NCBI RefSeq assembly: GCF_022669055.1 | Contig: NZ_JAJMLW010000001.1 | Span: 372,001 to 436,000, forward strand | Source of the DNA: Adlercreutzia faecimuris | GTDB lineage: Bacteria > Actinomycetota > Coriobacteriia > Coriobacteriales > Eggerthellaceae | Length of the DNA stretch: 64,000 bases | Direction of reading: 5' to 3' | Part shown: positions 9,491 to 19,000 of the stretch, piece after piece | Layout: the number at the start of each line of letters is the position of its first letter | Numbering within the stretch: position 1 is the stretch's first letter | Translations under genes and position numbers: made by a program | Notes under the pieces: generated by a model | The model's input: only the letters and a program-made list of their open reading frames with translations | Databases searched by the model: none | Told to the model about the DNA's origin: nothing

Positions 9491-12400
9491 ATGAGTGTGC
9501 TAGGGCGGTTGGTTGACGCCAGGAACACGGTGGAGGGCAAGGTCCTCTCGGTGTTCATGGCGGCGCTGCTGATCGTGTCGACGTTCAACGTGTCGGCATG
9601 GGCAGCGGAAAAGAGCCAGGAATCCTCTGAGACGCTGGTGACGGAGGTGAACGACAAGCAGGCCCCCGAGCAGCCCAAGGCTGAGCCCGAGAAGCCGGCC
9701 GCGCAGCCCGAGGCTGACGAGCCCGCGACCGAGCCCGAGGTGGAGAAGACCACCGCGCAGCTCGAGAACGCGACGCCGCGCCCCGAGGCTGAGGCGCCCG
9801 CGCAGGCGCCGGCCGCTCCCGTGGAGGAGAAGGCCGCCGACGTGGCGCTCAAGCTGAAGGTGCAGGACGCGACGCTCACCTACGACGGCAAGGCCGTCGC
9901 AGCTGACGCGAAGGAGCTGACGGTTCCGGCTGGTAAGGACGTCAAGTTCACCGTCGCCGCTGCCGATGGCTTCCAGCTGGGCGCCAAGGCCGTGAAGCTG
10001 GTCAACGCCGCCGGCGTCGAGTGCGAGCTGGCCGCGAACGCCGCCGGCGAGTACACCGTGCCCGCCGAGAAGCTGGAGGCCGGCGCCACCATCCAGGTAA
10101 CCGCCGAGCCTGTCGCTGCCGAGGAGCCCGCTGCCCCGACGCAGCCCGCGACCCCGGTCGTCCCGGCCGACGATCCGACCGAGCCGTCCGACGAGCCCGC
10201 CACCCCCGAGGTTCCCGAGGCCCCGTCCGACTCCGCCACCACCGAGCCGGGCACCATCCTCGACGACTTCCTCGACATCTTCGGCGGCGGTTCGACGCTG
10301 AGCATTAACGGTGGCAAGGACATCACTCTTGAGGTTGGCGCGAGCAAGACCGTGAGCTCCAACAATGGCGATCATTCGTTGGTGAAGAACCACAGCTGGA
10401 CATCGAGCGATGGAAAAATCGCAACGGTGAACGGGAATGGACCTTCAGCGACAGTGAAGGGCGTTTCTGCGGGTGTCGTGACAGTTACGCATTCCTATGA
10501 GTATTGGACTCTTAAAAATGGGTATAAGAAGGCCAGCGAGAAAATTACCGTTACGGTAAAAGCAACCAGTGCTCCCGTTGTCACATATAAAGCCAACGGC
10601 GGTCAGGGCTCTGATGTGTCCGTTGAGGCCACATGGGGCAGTCAGCTTCAGCGCTACGCTGTTACCCTGCCTGATCCTGCCGACATCGGTATCTCGAAGG
10701 AAGGTGCGGTCTTCATCGGCTGGTCGACGGCCGACTCGGGTGCCGGCACCAATAACGTCGCGAATACCGAGTTCACGGTGACCGAGAACACGACGCTCTA
10801 CGCCATCTGGTTGGACGAGTCTGCCGAGAGCAGCCGTACCAATACGGCCTACTTTTATATCAGGAAGAACGGCGAGATCCAGAAGGAGCCCGCAGGATAT
10901 CCTTCTGCAGACTATTACCCGACGAATTCAGCTATGACGCTGCGGGGCTCTCTGCGTCAGCCCATTGCTGTCAACAACAACGATTTAGCCGTGCTGGCCA
11001 ATCTGAAGACGGTTCCTACCGATACCCAGATTCAACAGATGCTTCGGGGATATGGCGTCGCCTTTGATCCTGCGACGCAGTATGTTCACTGGTATGTCAT
11101 CAAATCTCGCGACACTAAAGATAACACCTGGAATGTTGACGGCGTTATTCTCAGCAAAAGCGCTCACTTGGTTACTTATGATGCCAATGGTGGCGTAGCC
11201 AATATAGTGCCGGCGGGTAGAGAGTATATGAAAGACGTCACCGTCAATGTGGACTTCTCGGTGATTCCCGAGCGCACTGACCACGTCTTCTTGGGTTGGG
11301 ATCGGAGCTCCTCTGCGATTACTCCCGAGTACCCTAAGGATCAAGCTGCCTCATTTACGATGCCCGATGAGGCGGTAACCCTGTACGCCATTTGGCGCTC
11401 CCGCTCGTCCGTTTTCTACACTTATACACCTTCGCCCGAAGAAGGCGGCTCTGTAACGCTGTCGAGCGAATTGGTGAAGCCCGAGTCTGGCAACGCTGAG
11501 GGCTCGACGGCTGAAGCGGGGACGGGCTACAAGTTTGACGGCTGGTATACCGGTGAAACGCTTCTTACCGAAGAAAACGCTGCTGCCAATAACGTGTTGC
11601 TGAGCACCGATGGCAAGACGATCATCCCCCAGAAGAACAGCAGCGGCCTCTATACTGGCGGTGATTTCGTAGCAAGGTTCTCTGCCGACCCGGAGGTGAC
11701 CAAGTCCCTCGCGGCCACCGTCGACTACAAGCTGGGCGACGAGGTGCAGCAGGCCGACCGCGTCGACCTCAAGGCCACCGTCCAGTGGCTCGAGCCCGAC
11801 ACCCTGTCCACCGAGGGCGTGGCGGCCAAGGAGTACAAGGGCTGGAAGCTCGGCTCCATCACCGTCAACGGCACCGAGGTCGAGGCCCTGCCCGCCACCG
11901 TCAACAACGGCGACGCGGTGGTCTACAACTACGTGGCTCGCGACGATACCAAGTACACGGTCGAGTACTACACGCGTGGGCTTGGCTATGAGGGATATTC
12001 GCTTTACGGAACTCCGGAGGAGCATGAGGGCACGACCGGCTCCACGGCTACGGCTGACATCAAGAACATCGAGGGCTTCTATTACGTGAGCGGAGCTACC
12101 TCGGGCATTATTGCTGCCGATGGCTCCCTCGTTTTGAGGCTCTACTACGATCGTGAGACGTACGTCCTCACCTATGACTACGGCGAGGCGCCGGCCGGTG
12201 CGAGCTCCCTGCCGTTTAGGCAGGTGGCCCAGTACGGCCAGACCGTTGAAGTGGCTCCTAACGCCAGCGCACCTGGCTGGACCTTCTCCGGCTGGGATCG
12301 CCAGGGCGAGTTCACGATGCCCGCGGGTGACGTGACGATCAAGGGCTCCTGGACGGCCGATTTCTCTGCCATCGCTGCCACTCCTTATGAGGGCGTGTAC

Positions 12401-13735
12401 GATGCTGCTGTTCACTACCCGACGGTGAGCGGGGCGCTTGACAGCGACGTTATCACCTACTCGGCCGACCTTCGCAACGTGACCAATGGCGCTGCTCCGG
12501 TCGAGATCACGATCACTCGCGGCACTGCCGTTCATAAGGTTGAGAGCACCGTTACCATCACCCCGCGTCCGGTCGTGGTCGCGGCTGACGACAACAGCAA
12601 GATTTACGGCACCGCTGATCCGGAGCTGACGGCCAACGCTCATGCTATTGCCGGCAACGCCGATTCCGGCCTGCTGAACAACGACACGGTTGACTATGAG
12701 GTGACTCGTGCTGCGGGCGAGGAGGCTGGCACCTACGCCATCACCCCGGCTGGCGATGCCATTCAGGGCAACTACACCGTGACCTACGAGCCGGCTGTCT
12801 TCACCATCACGCCTGCTGGTGGCAACGTGATCGAGGGCATCAACATCGCCGGCGGCGAGGGCATGACCAAGGTTTACGACGGCCAGGGTGCCACGATTGA
12901 GGCTACGGCGCTTCGCGAGGGCTCCACCATCCTGTACTCGCTGGATGGCGTGAACTTCTCCGAGGAGAACCCGCTGACCTCCGCCAACGTCGGCAGCTAT
13001 GACGTGTACGTGATGGCCACCAACCCGAACTACGCCGACACGCCGGTCATTCGCAGGACTGTTACCATCACCCCGGCCCAGGTGACCGTCACCGCGGTCA
13101 CGGGGCTGACCAAGGTCGCCGGCACGGCTGACCCGACCTTCACGGCTGACGTTGAGGGCCTGGTGAACGGCGAGTCCGCTGACCTCATCAGCTACACGGT
13201 CAGCCGCGAGGCTGGCGAGGCGGCCGGCAGCTATGCCGTCACCGCCACCGGCGCTGCCCTTCAGGGCAACTACGCGGTTCGCTACATCCCGGGCGCCTTC
13301 ACCATCACGCCCGTCCCGGTGCCGCCGGCGCCGGTCACCCCGGTCACTCCGACCCCGGCCCCGGCCGGCCCGGCCGCTCCCGCCGCGGCTGCGCCCGCGC
13401 CGGTTGCCGCCGCCGTGGTTCCCGCCGCTGCTGCCGCCGTGCCCGCGGCCGAGACCATCCTCGAGGACCTGACCCCGCTGGCTGAAACTCCCGGCACCCC
13501 GGAGGTCATCGCCGACGACGAGACCCCCATGGCCGCGTTCGACCACCCGCACTGCTGGGTGCACTACTGGATCTTCCTGGGCATCTTCCTCACGCTGGTC
13601 TACGCCGCCGTGGTCATCGCCCGCCGTATGAACTACGTGCGCAAGATCGATAAGTACGAGGACAACCTGACCGGCGGTCAGAAGACGGGCGACGCCCGCG
13701 TGACCAAGCCCGTGGCCGGCGGAATGGAGGCTTAG
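9491..13735 (+). CDS. Giant surface adhesin 1 (Big-2, InlB-type and MBG repeats)
   Basis: The ~1414-residue exported protein begins with an extended signal sequence containing DARNTVEGK before the hydrophobic core and an AWA cleavage region (~35-38). Next come an acidic Pro/Glu linker, a small Ig-like domain (~115-205), a Big-2-like domain (~270-365), several InlB B-type repeats with FxGW...TLYAIW endings, MucBP-like segments, and MBG domains (~1000-1240) with YG/YDG motifs. A Pro/Ala linker leads to DDETPMAAFDHPHCWVH (from residue 1342), one membrane helix and a cytoplasmic tail. There is no LPXTG motif. ATG 9491 is chosen because the N-terminus then aligns with adhesin 2. Bases ~10350-11690 are visibly lower in GC, as if domains were imported. 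The stop is one base from the next start. Confidence 0.85.
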   Translation: MSVLGRLVDARNTVEGKVLSVFMAALLIVSTFNVSAWAAEKSQESSETLVTEVNDKQAPEQPKAEPEKPAAQPEADEPATEPEVEKTTAQLENATPRPEAEAPAQAPAAPVEEKAADVALKLKVQDATLTYDGKAVAADAKELTVPAGKDVKFTVAAADGFQLGAKAVKLVNAAGVECELAANAAGEYTVPAEKLEAGATIQVTAEPVAAEEPAAPTQPATPVVPADDPTEPSDEPATPEVPEAPSDSATTEPGTILDDFLDIFGGGSTLSINGGKDITLEVGASKTVSSNNGDHSLVKNHSWTSSDGKIATVNGNGPSATVKGVSAGVVTVTHSYEYWTLKNGYKKASEKITVTVKATSAPVVTYKANGGQGSDVSVEATWGSQLQRYAVTLPDPADIGISKEGAVFIGWSTADSGAGTNNVANTEFTVTENTTLYAIWLDESAESSRTNTAYFYIRKNGEIQKEPAGYPSADYYPTNSAMTLRGSLRQPIAVNNNDLAVLANLKTVPTDTQIQQMLRGYGVAFDPATQYVHWYVIKSRDTKDNTWNVDGVILSKSAHLVTYDANGGVANIVPAGREYMKDVTVNVDFSVIPERTDHVFLGWDRSSSAITPEYPKDQAASFTMPDEAVTLYAIWRSRSSVFYTYTPSPEEGGSVTLSSELVKPESGNAEGSTAEAGTGYKFDGWYTGETLLTEENAAANNVLLSTDGKTIIPQKNSSGLYTGGDFVARFSADPEVTKSLAATVDYKLGDEVQQADRVDLKATVQWLEPDTLSTEGVAAKEYKGWKLGSITVNGTEVEALPATVNNGDAVVYNYVARDDTKYTVEYYTRGLGYEGYSLYGTPEEHEGTTGSTATADIKNIEGFYYVSGATSGIIAADGSLVLRLYYDRETYVLTYDYGEAPAGASSLPFRQVAQYGQTVEVAPNASAPGWTFSGWDRQGEFTMPAGDVTIKGSWTADFSAIAATPYEGVYDAAVHYPTVSGALDSDVITYSADLRNVTNGAAPVEITITRGTAVHKVESTVTITPRPVVVAADDNSKIYGTADPELTANAHAIAGNADSGLLNNDTVDYEVTRAAGEEAGTYAITPAGDAIQGNYTVTYEPAVFTITPAGGNVIEGINIAGGEGMTKVYDGQGATIEATALREGSTILYSLDGVNFSEENPLTSANVGSYDVYVMATNPNYADTPVIRRTVTITPAQVTVTAVTGLTKVAGTADPTFTADVEGLVNGESADLISYTVSREAGEAAGSYAVTATGAALQGNYAVRYIPGAFTITPVPVPPAPVTPVTPTPAPAGPAAPAAAAPAPVAAAVVPAAAAAVPAAETILEDLTPLAETPGTPEVIADDETPMAAFDHPHCWVHYWIFLGIFLTLVYAAVVIARRMNYVRKIDKYEDNLTGGQKTGDARVTKPVAGGMEA

Positions 13736-13736
13736 C

Positions 13737-14240
13737 ATGCGCAAGAGCAACTGGATCATCGTGGCCATTCTGGCCGCGGCCTCGGCCTTCTTCCTGTGGC
13801 TGTGGTACTACCTGAGCTTCAACCTGGTGGACAACCCGGTTGACCTGGCCTTCACCATCGTGTGGTGGGTGGCCATCATCGGCGCCTGCATCGGCATCCA
13901 CGTTGCCGAGCGCCGCCGCCAGGAGCGCGTGCGTACCGCGTTCCTGGCCCCCGGCCTCATCTACAACTGCGAGGCCGGCATGGTGCGGGTGGAGGCCGGC
14001 GCCTCCCCCGTGGACGCGCTGCAGCAGACGCTGACCGACCTGAGCTACAGCTTCGACCTGCAGGACGAGCCCGACAACAAGCGCATCAGCTTCAGCCATA
14101 TCGTGCGCTCGGCCAAGTTCGCCGACGACGGCGACACCTGGGAGGGCGAGGTCGTGTCGGTGACCTACCCCAACGCCAAGCCCCGCCCCTTCTCCAGCCG
14201 CGAGGAGCTGCTGGCCATAGTGGAGGGCGCCCCGGCGTAA
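13737..14240 (+). CDS. Small membrane partner of adhesin 1
   Basis: The 167-residue protein has two membrane helices (about 5-28 and 38-58, the second containing FTIVWWVAIIGACIGI) and a ~105-residue soluble C-terminal part that is not recognised. The start lies one base after the adhesin stop and its ribosome binding site (GGAATGGAGG) is inside the adhesin end, so the two are translationally coupled. The first 60 residues align with the 61-residue protein at 23049-23234 behind adhesin 2 (MR..NWII, N.P..L, WWVA, AC.GI). A role in anchoring, exporting or sensing the adhesin is inferred from this conserved pairing; no family name can be given. Confidence 0.7.
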   Translation: MRKSNWIIVAILAAASAFFLWLWYYLSFNLVDNPVDLAFTIVWWVAIIGACIGIHVAERRRQERVRTAFLAPGLIYNCEAGMVRVEAGASPVDALQQTLTDLSYSFDLQDEPDNKRISFSHIVRSAKFADDGDTWEGEVVSVTYPNAKPRPFSSREELLAIVEGAPA

Positions 14241-14265
14241 CCACCTGGGAAGAGGCAACAAGCAA

Positions 14266-14299
14266 CAAGGGGGCGGCCCATCGGCCGCCCCCTTGCTTT
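14266..14299. terminator. Terminator between the cassette 1 partner gene and ATPase 2
   Basis: CAAGGGGGCGGCC (14266-14278) pairs with GGCCGCCCCCTTG (14283-14295), followed by CTTTC. It could serve both convergent transcripts. Confidence 0.75.
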
Positions 14300-14348
14300 C
14301 AGCAAGAACCATCCTAGTTCGCGCGAACCGCTGCACGTCTCGGAGAAG

Positions 14349-15638
14349 CTAGGCGCCAAGGCAGGTCAGGGGAACAACGAGGACTCCGCTGGGCATCTTG
14401 TAGGCGAACTGCCCTACGCCGACGAGAGCCAGGAGAAAAGAGGGATTAGGGTTACGCGCTGTGGGGTTCCCCGCAATCTTGCGTTGCAGCCGCAAGAGAC
14501 TTCTCTCGGCGTCCTCCGCCTTGTTTGCCCCGAGTTTGATCTCGATCGCTCCCCAGCGGCCATCGCGCAACTCGATGATCGCGTCAACTTCCAGTCCATC
14601 GGCATCCCGGTAATAATGAAGTGAGTCGGGTTTGGTCTTTGAGAGGGCAGAAGTGTAGACACGCAGATCCCTCAGGCACATCTGCTCGAATAGCTGACCG
14701 AAAAGCTGGAAATTGCCAAGGAGCGAGCGCTCGTCTACACCAAGGAGGGCCGCCGGTATTGAGGGATCGGCGAAGTCGTAGCGAGGGCGGGAGCGTAGCC
14801 TCTGTGGTGACTTGATGGGCGCCTCCCATCCGCGCAACTCGTCAACAACGAATCTGCTTGTGAAATAGGCAAGCAAGTCCCTCGTGCGCCGCCTTCCCGT
14901 CTCGGTGACTTTGCCGTCAGTGAGATACCCCATATCTGCGGTCAATGTGTCTACCTTAGGGGCGCTTCCCATGTTTCGGGCGAGCGATTGGAGGAAGCGT
15001 CTCAGATCGCTTTCTGGCTCAGGAGCTACGGCATCCTGGGATGCAACGAGAGCATCTACATATTGCGTAGCGACGAGAGCGGCAAGGTCGCGATCGAGGC
15101 TAAGGGCCGCCGGCCATCCACCGCAACAGACCAACTCAGCCAGCCTGGCCGGGCTGGTCTCATTTGATGCGGGCTGGAACTCTCCCTCAAATAATGCGGA
15201 AAGCGATACCTTTGCGGAGGAGGCTCCGGATTCTTGAAGCGACATGGGCCACATGCGCAGGCGGGATATGCGCCCCGATCCCGTATGCATGGTCGAGCTT
15301 TTTGCCGGACGCGAAGACCCTGTTAGGATGTAAAGCCCGCGCTCGTGCGGAGCAGCATCGACACGCCTGCGTACCGCGTCCCAAAGTGGCGGGACGATCT
15401 GCCATTCGTCGATGACACGAGGAGTCTCCCCTGACAGAATCGAGTCGGGAGCCATCTCGGCTAACGCCCTTGTTTCAGGGTCGTCGAGATTGCACTCGCT
15501 GCTTCCATGCTCGAGGGAGGTTCGAGTTTTCCCCGACCACATGGTGCCGGCTATCTCGACGGCGCCAAAGGCTTTCAGATGAGTTTGAACGGTAGTGTCC
15601 AGTATTCGCGGAATATAGGAATTGCCGACGGGAATCAT
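14349..15638 (-). CDS. AAA ATPase with C-terminal DUF4143-like domain, cassette 2
   Basis: The 429-residue protein is a diverged relative of the ATPase at 7628-8929. Walker A is AGTMWSGKT (residues 30-38), the Walker B-like motif is RVIDEWQ (~74-80), and near the C-terminus LEVDAIIELRDGRWGAIEIK (349-368) repeats the D...E-x-K pattern of nuclease-like folds. The ATG at 15638 is supported by AGGAGG. The gene points away from adhesin 2 and its leader carries three ~22-bp repeats. GC content is below that of neighbours. Whether it acts on adhesin expression, DNA or something unrelated cannot be told; the paired association with adhesins is the main clue. Confidence 0.8.
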   Translation of the reverse strand: MIPVGNSYIPRILDTTVQTHLKAFGAVEIAGTMWSGKTRTSLEHGSSECNLDDPETRALAEMAPDSILSGETPRVIDEWQIVPPLWDAVRRRVDAAPHERGLYILTGSSRPAKSSTMHTGSGRISRLRMWPMSLQESGASSAKVSLSALFEGEFQPASNETSPARLAELVCCGGWPAALSLDRDLAALVATQYVDALVASQDAVAPEPESDLRRFLQSLARNMGSAPKVDTLTADMGYLTDGKVTETGRRRTRDLLAYFTSRFVVDELRGWEAPIKSPQRLRSRPRYDFADPSIPAALLGVDERSLLGNFQLFGQLFEQMCLRDLRVYTSALSKTKPDSLHYYRDADGLEVDAIIELRDGRWGAIEIKLGANKAEDAERSLLRLQRKIAGNPTARNPNPSFLLALVGVGQFAYKMPSGVLVVPLTCLGA

Positions 15639-15658
15639 ATGTCCTCCTATCTGGTGTT

Positions 15659-15720
15659 GGGCAAATAGTAGCGTAAAAATGGGCAAAAAGTAGTGATAAA
15701 AGAGGGCAAAAGGTAGCGAA
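15659..15720 (-). repeat. Three tandem ~22-bp repeats in the leader of ATPase 2
   Basis: Units start at 15659, 15681 and 15704. On the plus strand each begins GGGCAAAwAGTAG or close (GGGCAAATAGTAGCG, GGGCAAAAAGTAGTG, GGGCAAAAGGTAGCG), followed by an AT-rich spacer. Further GTAGCGAAT-like pieces occur near 15713 and 15838. The block lies just upstream of the ATPase start, where an autoregulator could bind. Confidence 0.75.
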
Positions 15721-16054
15721 TCCTTGAAGCTGAGGAGTGAATGCGTCGCGAGTTTGGCCGTAGTTGCCGCAGAGCGGGGCTGACGGGGGCTTTCTGCTAC
15801 TTTCGTTGGATTTTGGGGTGCATGAAGTATGGAGAAAATGTAGCGAATGACGTAAATGTCACTGGTTTGCGGCATTAGGGCTATCCGTGGGCAAACCGTT
15901 ACCTTTAAGATACTAATTGGATAACCCTCTATGGCAAACGGGGGGTTTCGTCTTGCGTCCGTCTGCAGGCAAACAGCCGGGCCCGGGACAGAGTTTCAAT
16001 GCGAAGGAGGGGCGGCGCCGTCGCCCCTGAAGCAGGAAAGACCGGTGGTGAAAA
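15721..16054. other. Intergenic region between ATPase 2 and adhesin 2
   Basis: No gene is supported here. It holds an inverted repeat GGTTTGC (15864-15870) / GCAAACC (15891-15897), several GGCAAAC copies, and the adhesin 2 leader, whose hairpin AGGGGCG (16008-16014) / CGCCCCT (16022-16028) matches the one before adhesin 1. No clear -35/-10 pair was found. Confidence 0.5.
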
Positions 16055-19000
16055 ATGAGCGTGTTGAGGAGACTCGCCGACGCCCGGAACACCGTTGAGG
16101 GGAAGTTCCTCGCGGTGCTGATGGCGGCGGTGCTGGCCGTGTCGATGTGCGGCATGCCGGCATGGGCCGACACCAAGGCCGACGCAGGGCAGACCTCCGC
16201 AGCAGCGGAGAAGCCCGCGAACCCCGTGATATCCCTCAGCCTGGGCAACGGCTACCTCGTCTACGGGGCGGGGCAGATCGTGAAGGCCCCGGCCACGAAG
16301 GTGACCGCGGTGGCCGGCAGGGACTTCAAGTTCGTGCCCGAGGCCGACAAGGGCTACAAGGTGGCGTCGGTGTCGCTGAGCGTCCAGGGCACGCAGCTCG
16401 ACCTCTACCCCAACTCCTTTGGCGAGTACGTCATCCCCGCGGCCAAGCTGGCGGGCGGCGCGCACCTGACGCTGGTGACCGAGAAGGTGTCCACGTCCTC
16501 TTCCAGCGCGCCGAGCACCACTCTTAACAGCCAGAGCACGATGACCCCGGAGAATCCTGGCGCGCCGGTGTCCGAGGCCATCAGCCAGTCGGGTGAGATC
16601 ACCCAGCAGTTCGTGACGGAGAACCTGGCCGAGGGCGCCGAGCAGCCCGCCGGCGCCACCGGCACCGCTTCGACCAAGCCCGCGCCTGTCGACAACGGCG
16701 CCGTGGAGGTGGCCGTCAACGACGCCGTGACGCTGAACTCCGACCGCGGCGACTTCGCCCATGCCTGGACTTCCTCGAACAAGGACGTGGCCGTGGTGGC
16801 CGGCGAGCGCGGCGTCGCGCTGGTCAACAGCATGGCCGAGGGCACGGCCGTCATCACGCACACCTACGCCGCCTACGGCGAGGACGGCCACAAGTGGAAG
16901 ACCCAGTCCGAGACGTGGACGGTGAAGAGCGTCGCCAGCCAGGCACTGGCCGTGACCGCGCCGGCGACCGACCCGGCCGACGCGACCGACCCGGCGGGCG
17001 ACCAGCCGACCGACGGCCAGCAGAAGCCGGCTGACGAGGCGACCCCCGGCTCGCAGCAGGTCCCGGCCGCCGAGCCCGAGCCGCAGGACGGCGGCGACGA
17101 GGGCGACTGGCCCATGCCGAAGCAGCCCACCATCACCATCACCTATGCCTTCCACAATAATGAGGGTGCCCCGCTCGACGAGCTGCCCGAGCCCTATGTG
17201 GCCACCGGCAAGGAGGGCATGTCGCTCGTGCCCAGCTCCTATGTCAAGCCCATCGAGGGCTACGTGGTCGTGGACGTTCCCGAGTCGGTCGAGTTCGGCA
17301 CCGAGGACGTCACCCTCACCGTCACCTACCACCGTGACGCCAACGGCAACGGCACGCCCGACTGCCGCGAGTACGGCGCCTCGGTGCGGCTCGACAGCTG
17401 GACTTACGGCGACACGTCCAACAGCCCGGTTGCCGCCATCGTCCCCTCGGCGGCCTTCACGGAGGTGACCGCGGCCGACTTCCCCGGCAAGCCGGCCATC
17501 GCCTATCGCGATCGCAGCGCCGCCGCCGCGGAGTGGGTCGAGGACAAGCCCCACGATGCCGGCGAGTACGAGGTGCGCGCCACCTGGCAGTCCGAGAAGT
17601 ACGGCGAGGTGACCGCTACCCAGCAGTTCTCCATCTACCCGCGCGCCATCACGCTGACTAGCGCGAGCGACGCGAAGGAATACGACGGCACCGAGCTCTC
17701 CAAGCCCGAGGTGAACGTGACCGAGGGAAGCTGGGCGTACAGCGAGGGCGCCGACTATGACGTGACCGGCAGCATCACCGAGGTCGGCGAGGTCGAGAAC
17801 GCCTTCACCTACACGCTGAAGGACAACACCAAGGCGAGCAACTACACCATCACCTGCGTCAACGGCAAGCTGACCGTGACCAAGGCCGGCACCGCGGCCG
17901 GCAAGCTGACCGTGTTCGCCGCCTCGGCGCAGAAGTACTACGACGGCACGCCGCTCACGGCGGGCTACGCCTACGAGGGCCCCCTGGCCGAGGGCGACAC
18001 CCTGGAGGTGGCCACCGAGGGCACCATCACCAACGTCGGCACCGCCGAGAACAAGATCACCAGCCTGAGCGTGGTGAACGCCGACGGCGCAGACGTGACC
18101 GCCAACTACAACATCGAGGCCTCGTCTACGCCCGGCACGCTCACGGTCGTCCCGCGCGAGGTTGTCCTGGCCAGCGCGAGCGACTACAAGATCTACGACG
18201 GCGAGCCCCTCACCAACCACGACGTGACCGTCGGCGGCAAGGGCTGGCCCGAGGGCGAGGGTGCCACGGTCGAGGTGACCGGCACCCAGACCGAGGTGGG
18301 ATCGTCCGAGAACACGATCACCTACACCCTGAACGAGGGCATGAGCGCCGACAACTATCGTATCACCCTGAAGCCCGGCACCCTGACCGTCGGCAGCGCC
18401 GACGCCGTGCACGAGGTGTCCGTCGTGGCCAAGAGCAGCGCGGTCACCTACGACGGCCGCACCCAGGTGGTCGAGGGTTTCGAGGGCTGCGAGGGCACGG
18501 CCGCCCCGACCTTCACCATCGAGGGCGAGACCTACACCGTGTCGGGGCTGACCGCCCAGGCCAGCGGCACCGACGCCGGCGAGTACGCGGTGAACGTCAT
18601 GGGCACGCCCCAGGTCACCGACAGCCAGGGCGACGACGTGACGGCGCAGTTCAACGTGAAGACCGTGAACGGCACGCTCTCCATCGCCAAGCGCCACGTC
18701 GTCTTGGTGAGCGCCGACGCTGTGAAGAACTACGATGGCGAGCCGCTTGTCAACGCTACCGTGCGCGACGAGGGCGACGGCTGGGCATGGAACGACGGCG
18801 CCACCTACCAGGTGACGGGCGCGCAGACCGCCGTCGGCTCGTCTGACAACGCCTTCACCTACACGCTGAACGCCAACACGAAGGCGTCCAACTACGACAT
18901 CGAGTGCCTCTTTGGCACGCTGACCGTCAACGCGGCCGACACCGAGTCCGTCGTCACGCTGATCGCCAAGTCCGAGACGGTGAAGTACGACGGCACGGCT

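Noticed and set aside
13513-13735. An LPXTG sorting signal in the giant adhesins
   Set aside because: No LPXTG-like pentapeptide exists near either C-terminus; only the 50611 protein has an LAQTG motif.
15925-16054. A cyclic di-GMP-I riboswitch in the adhesin leaders, suggested by GGCAAAC
   Set aside because: The other invariant blocks (GACGCAAAGC and the tetraloop/receptor elements) are not present in either leader.
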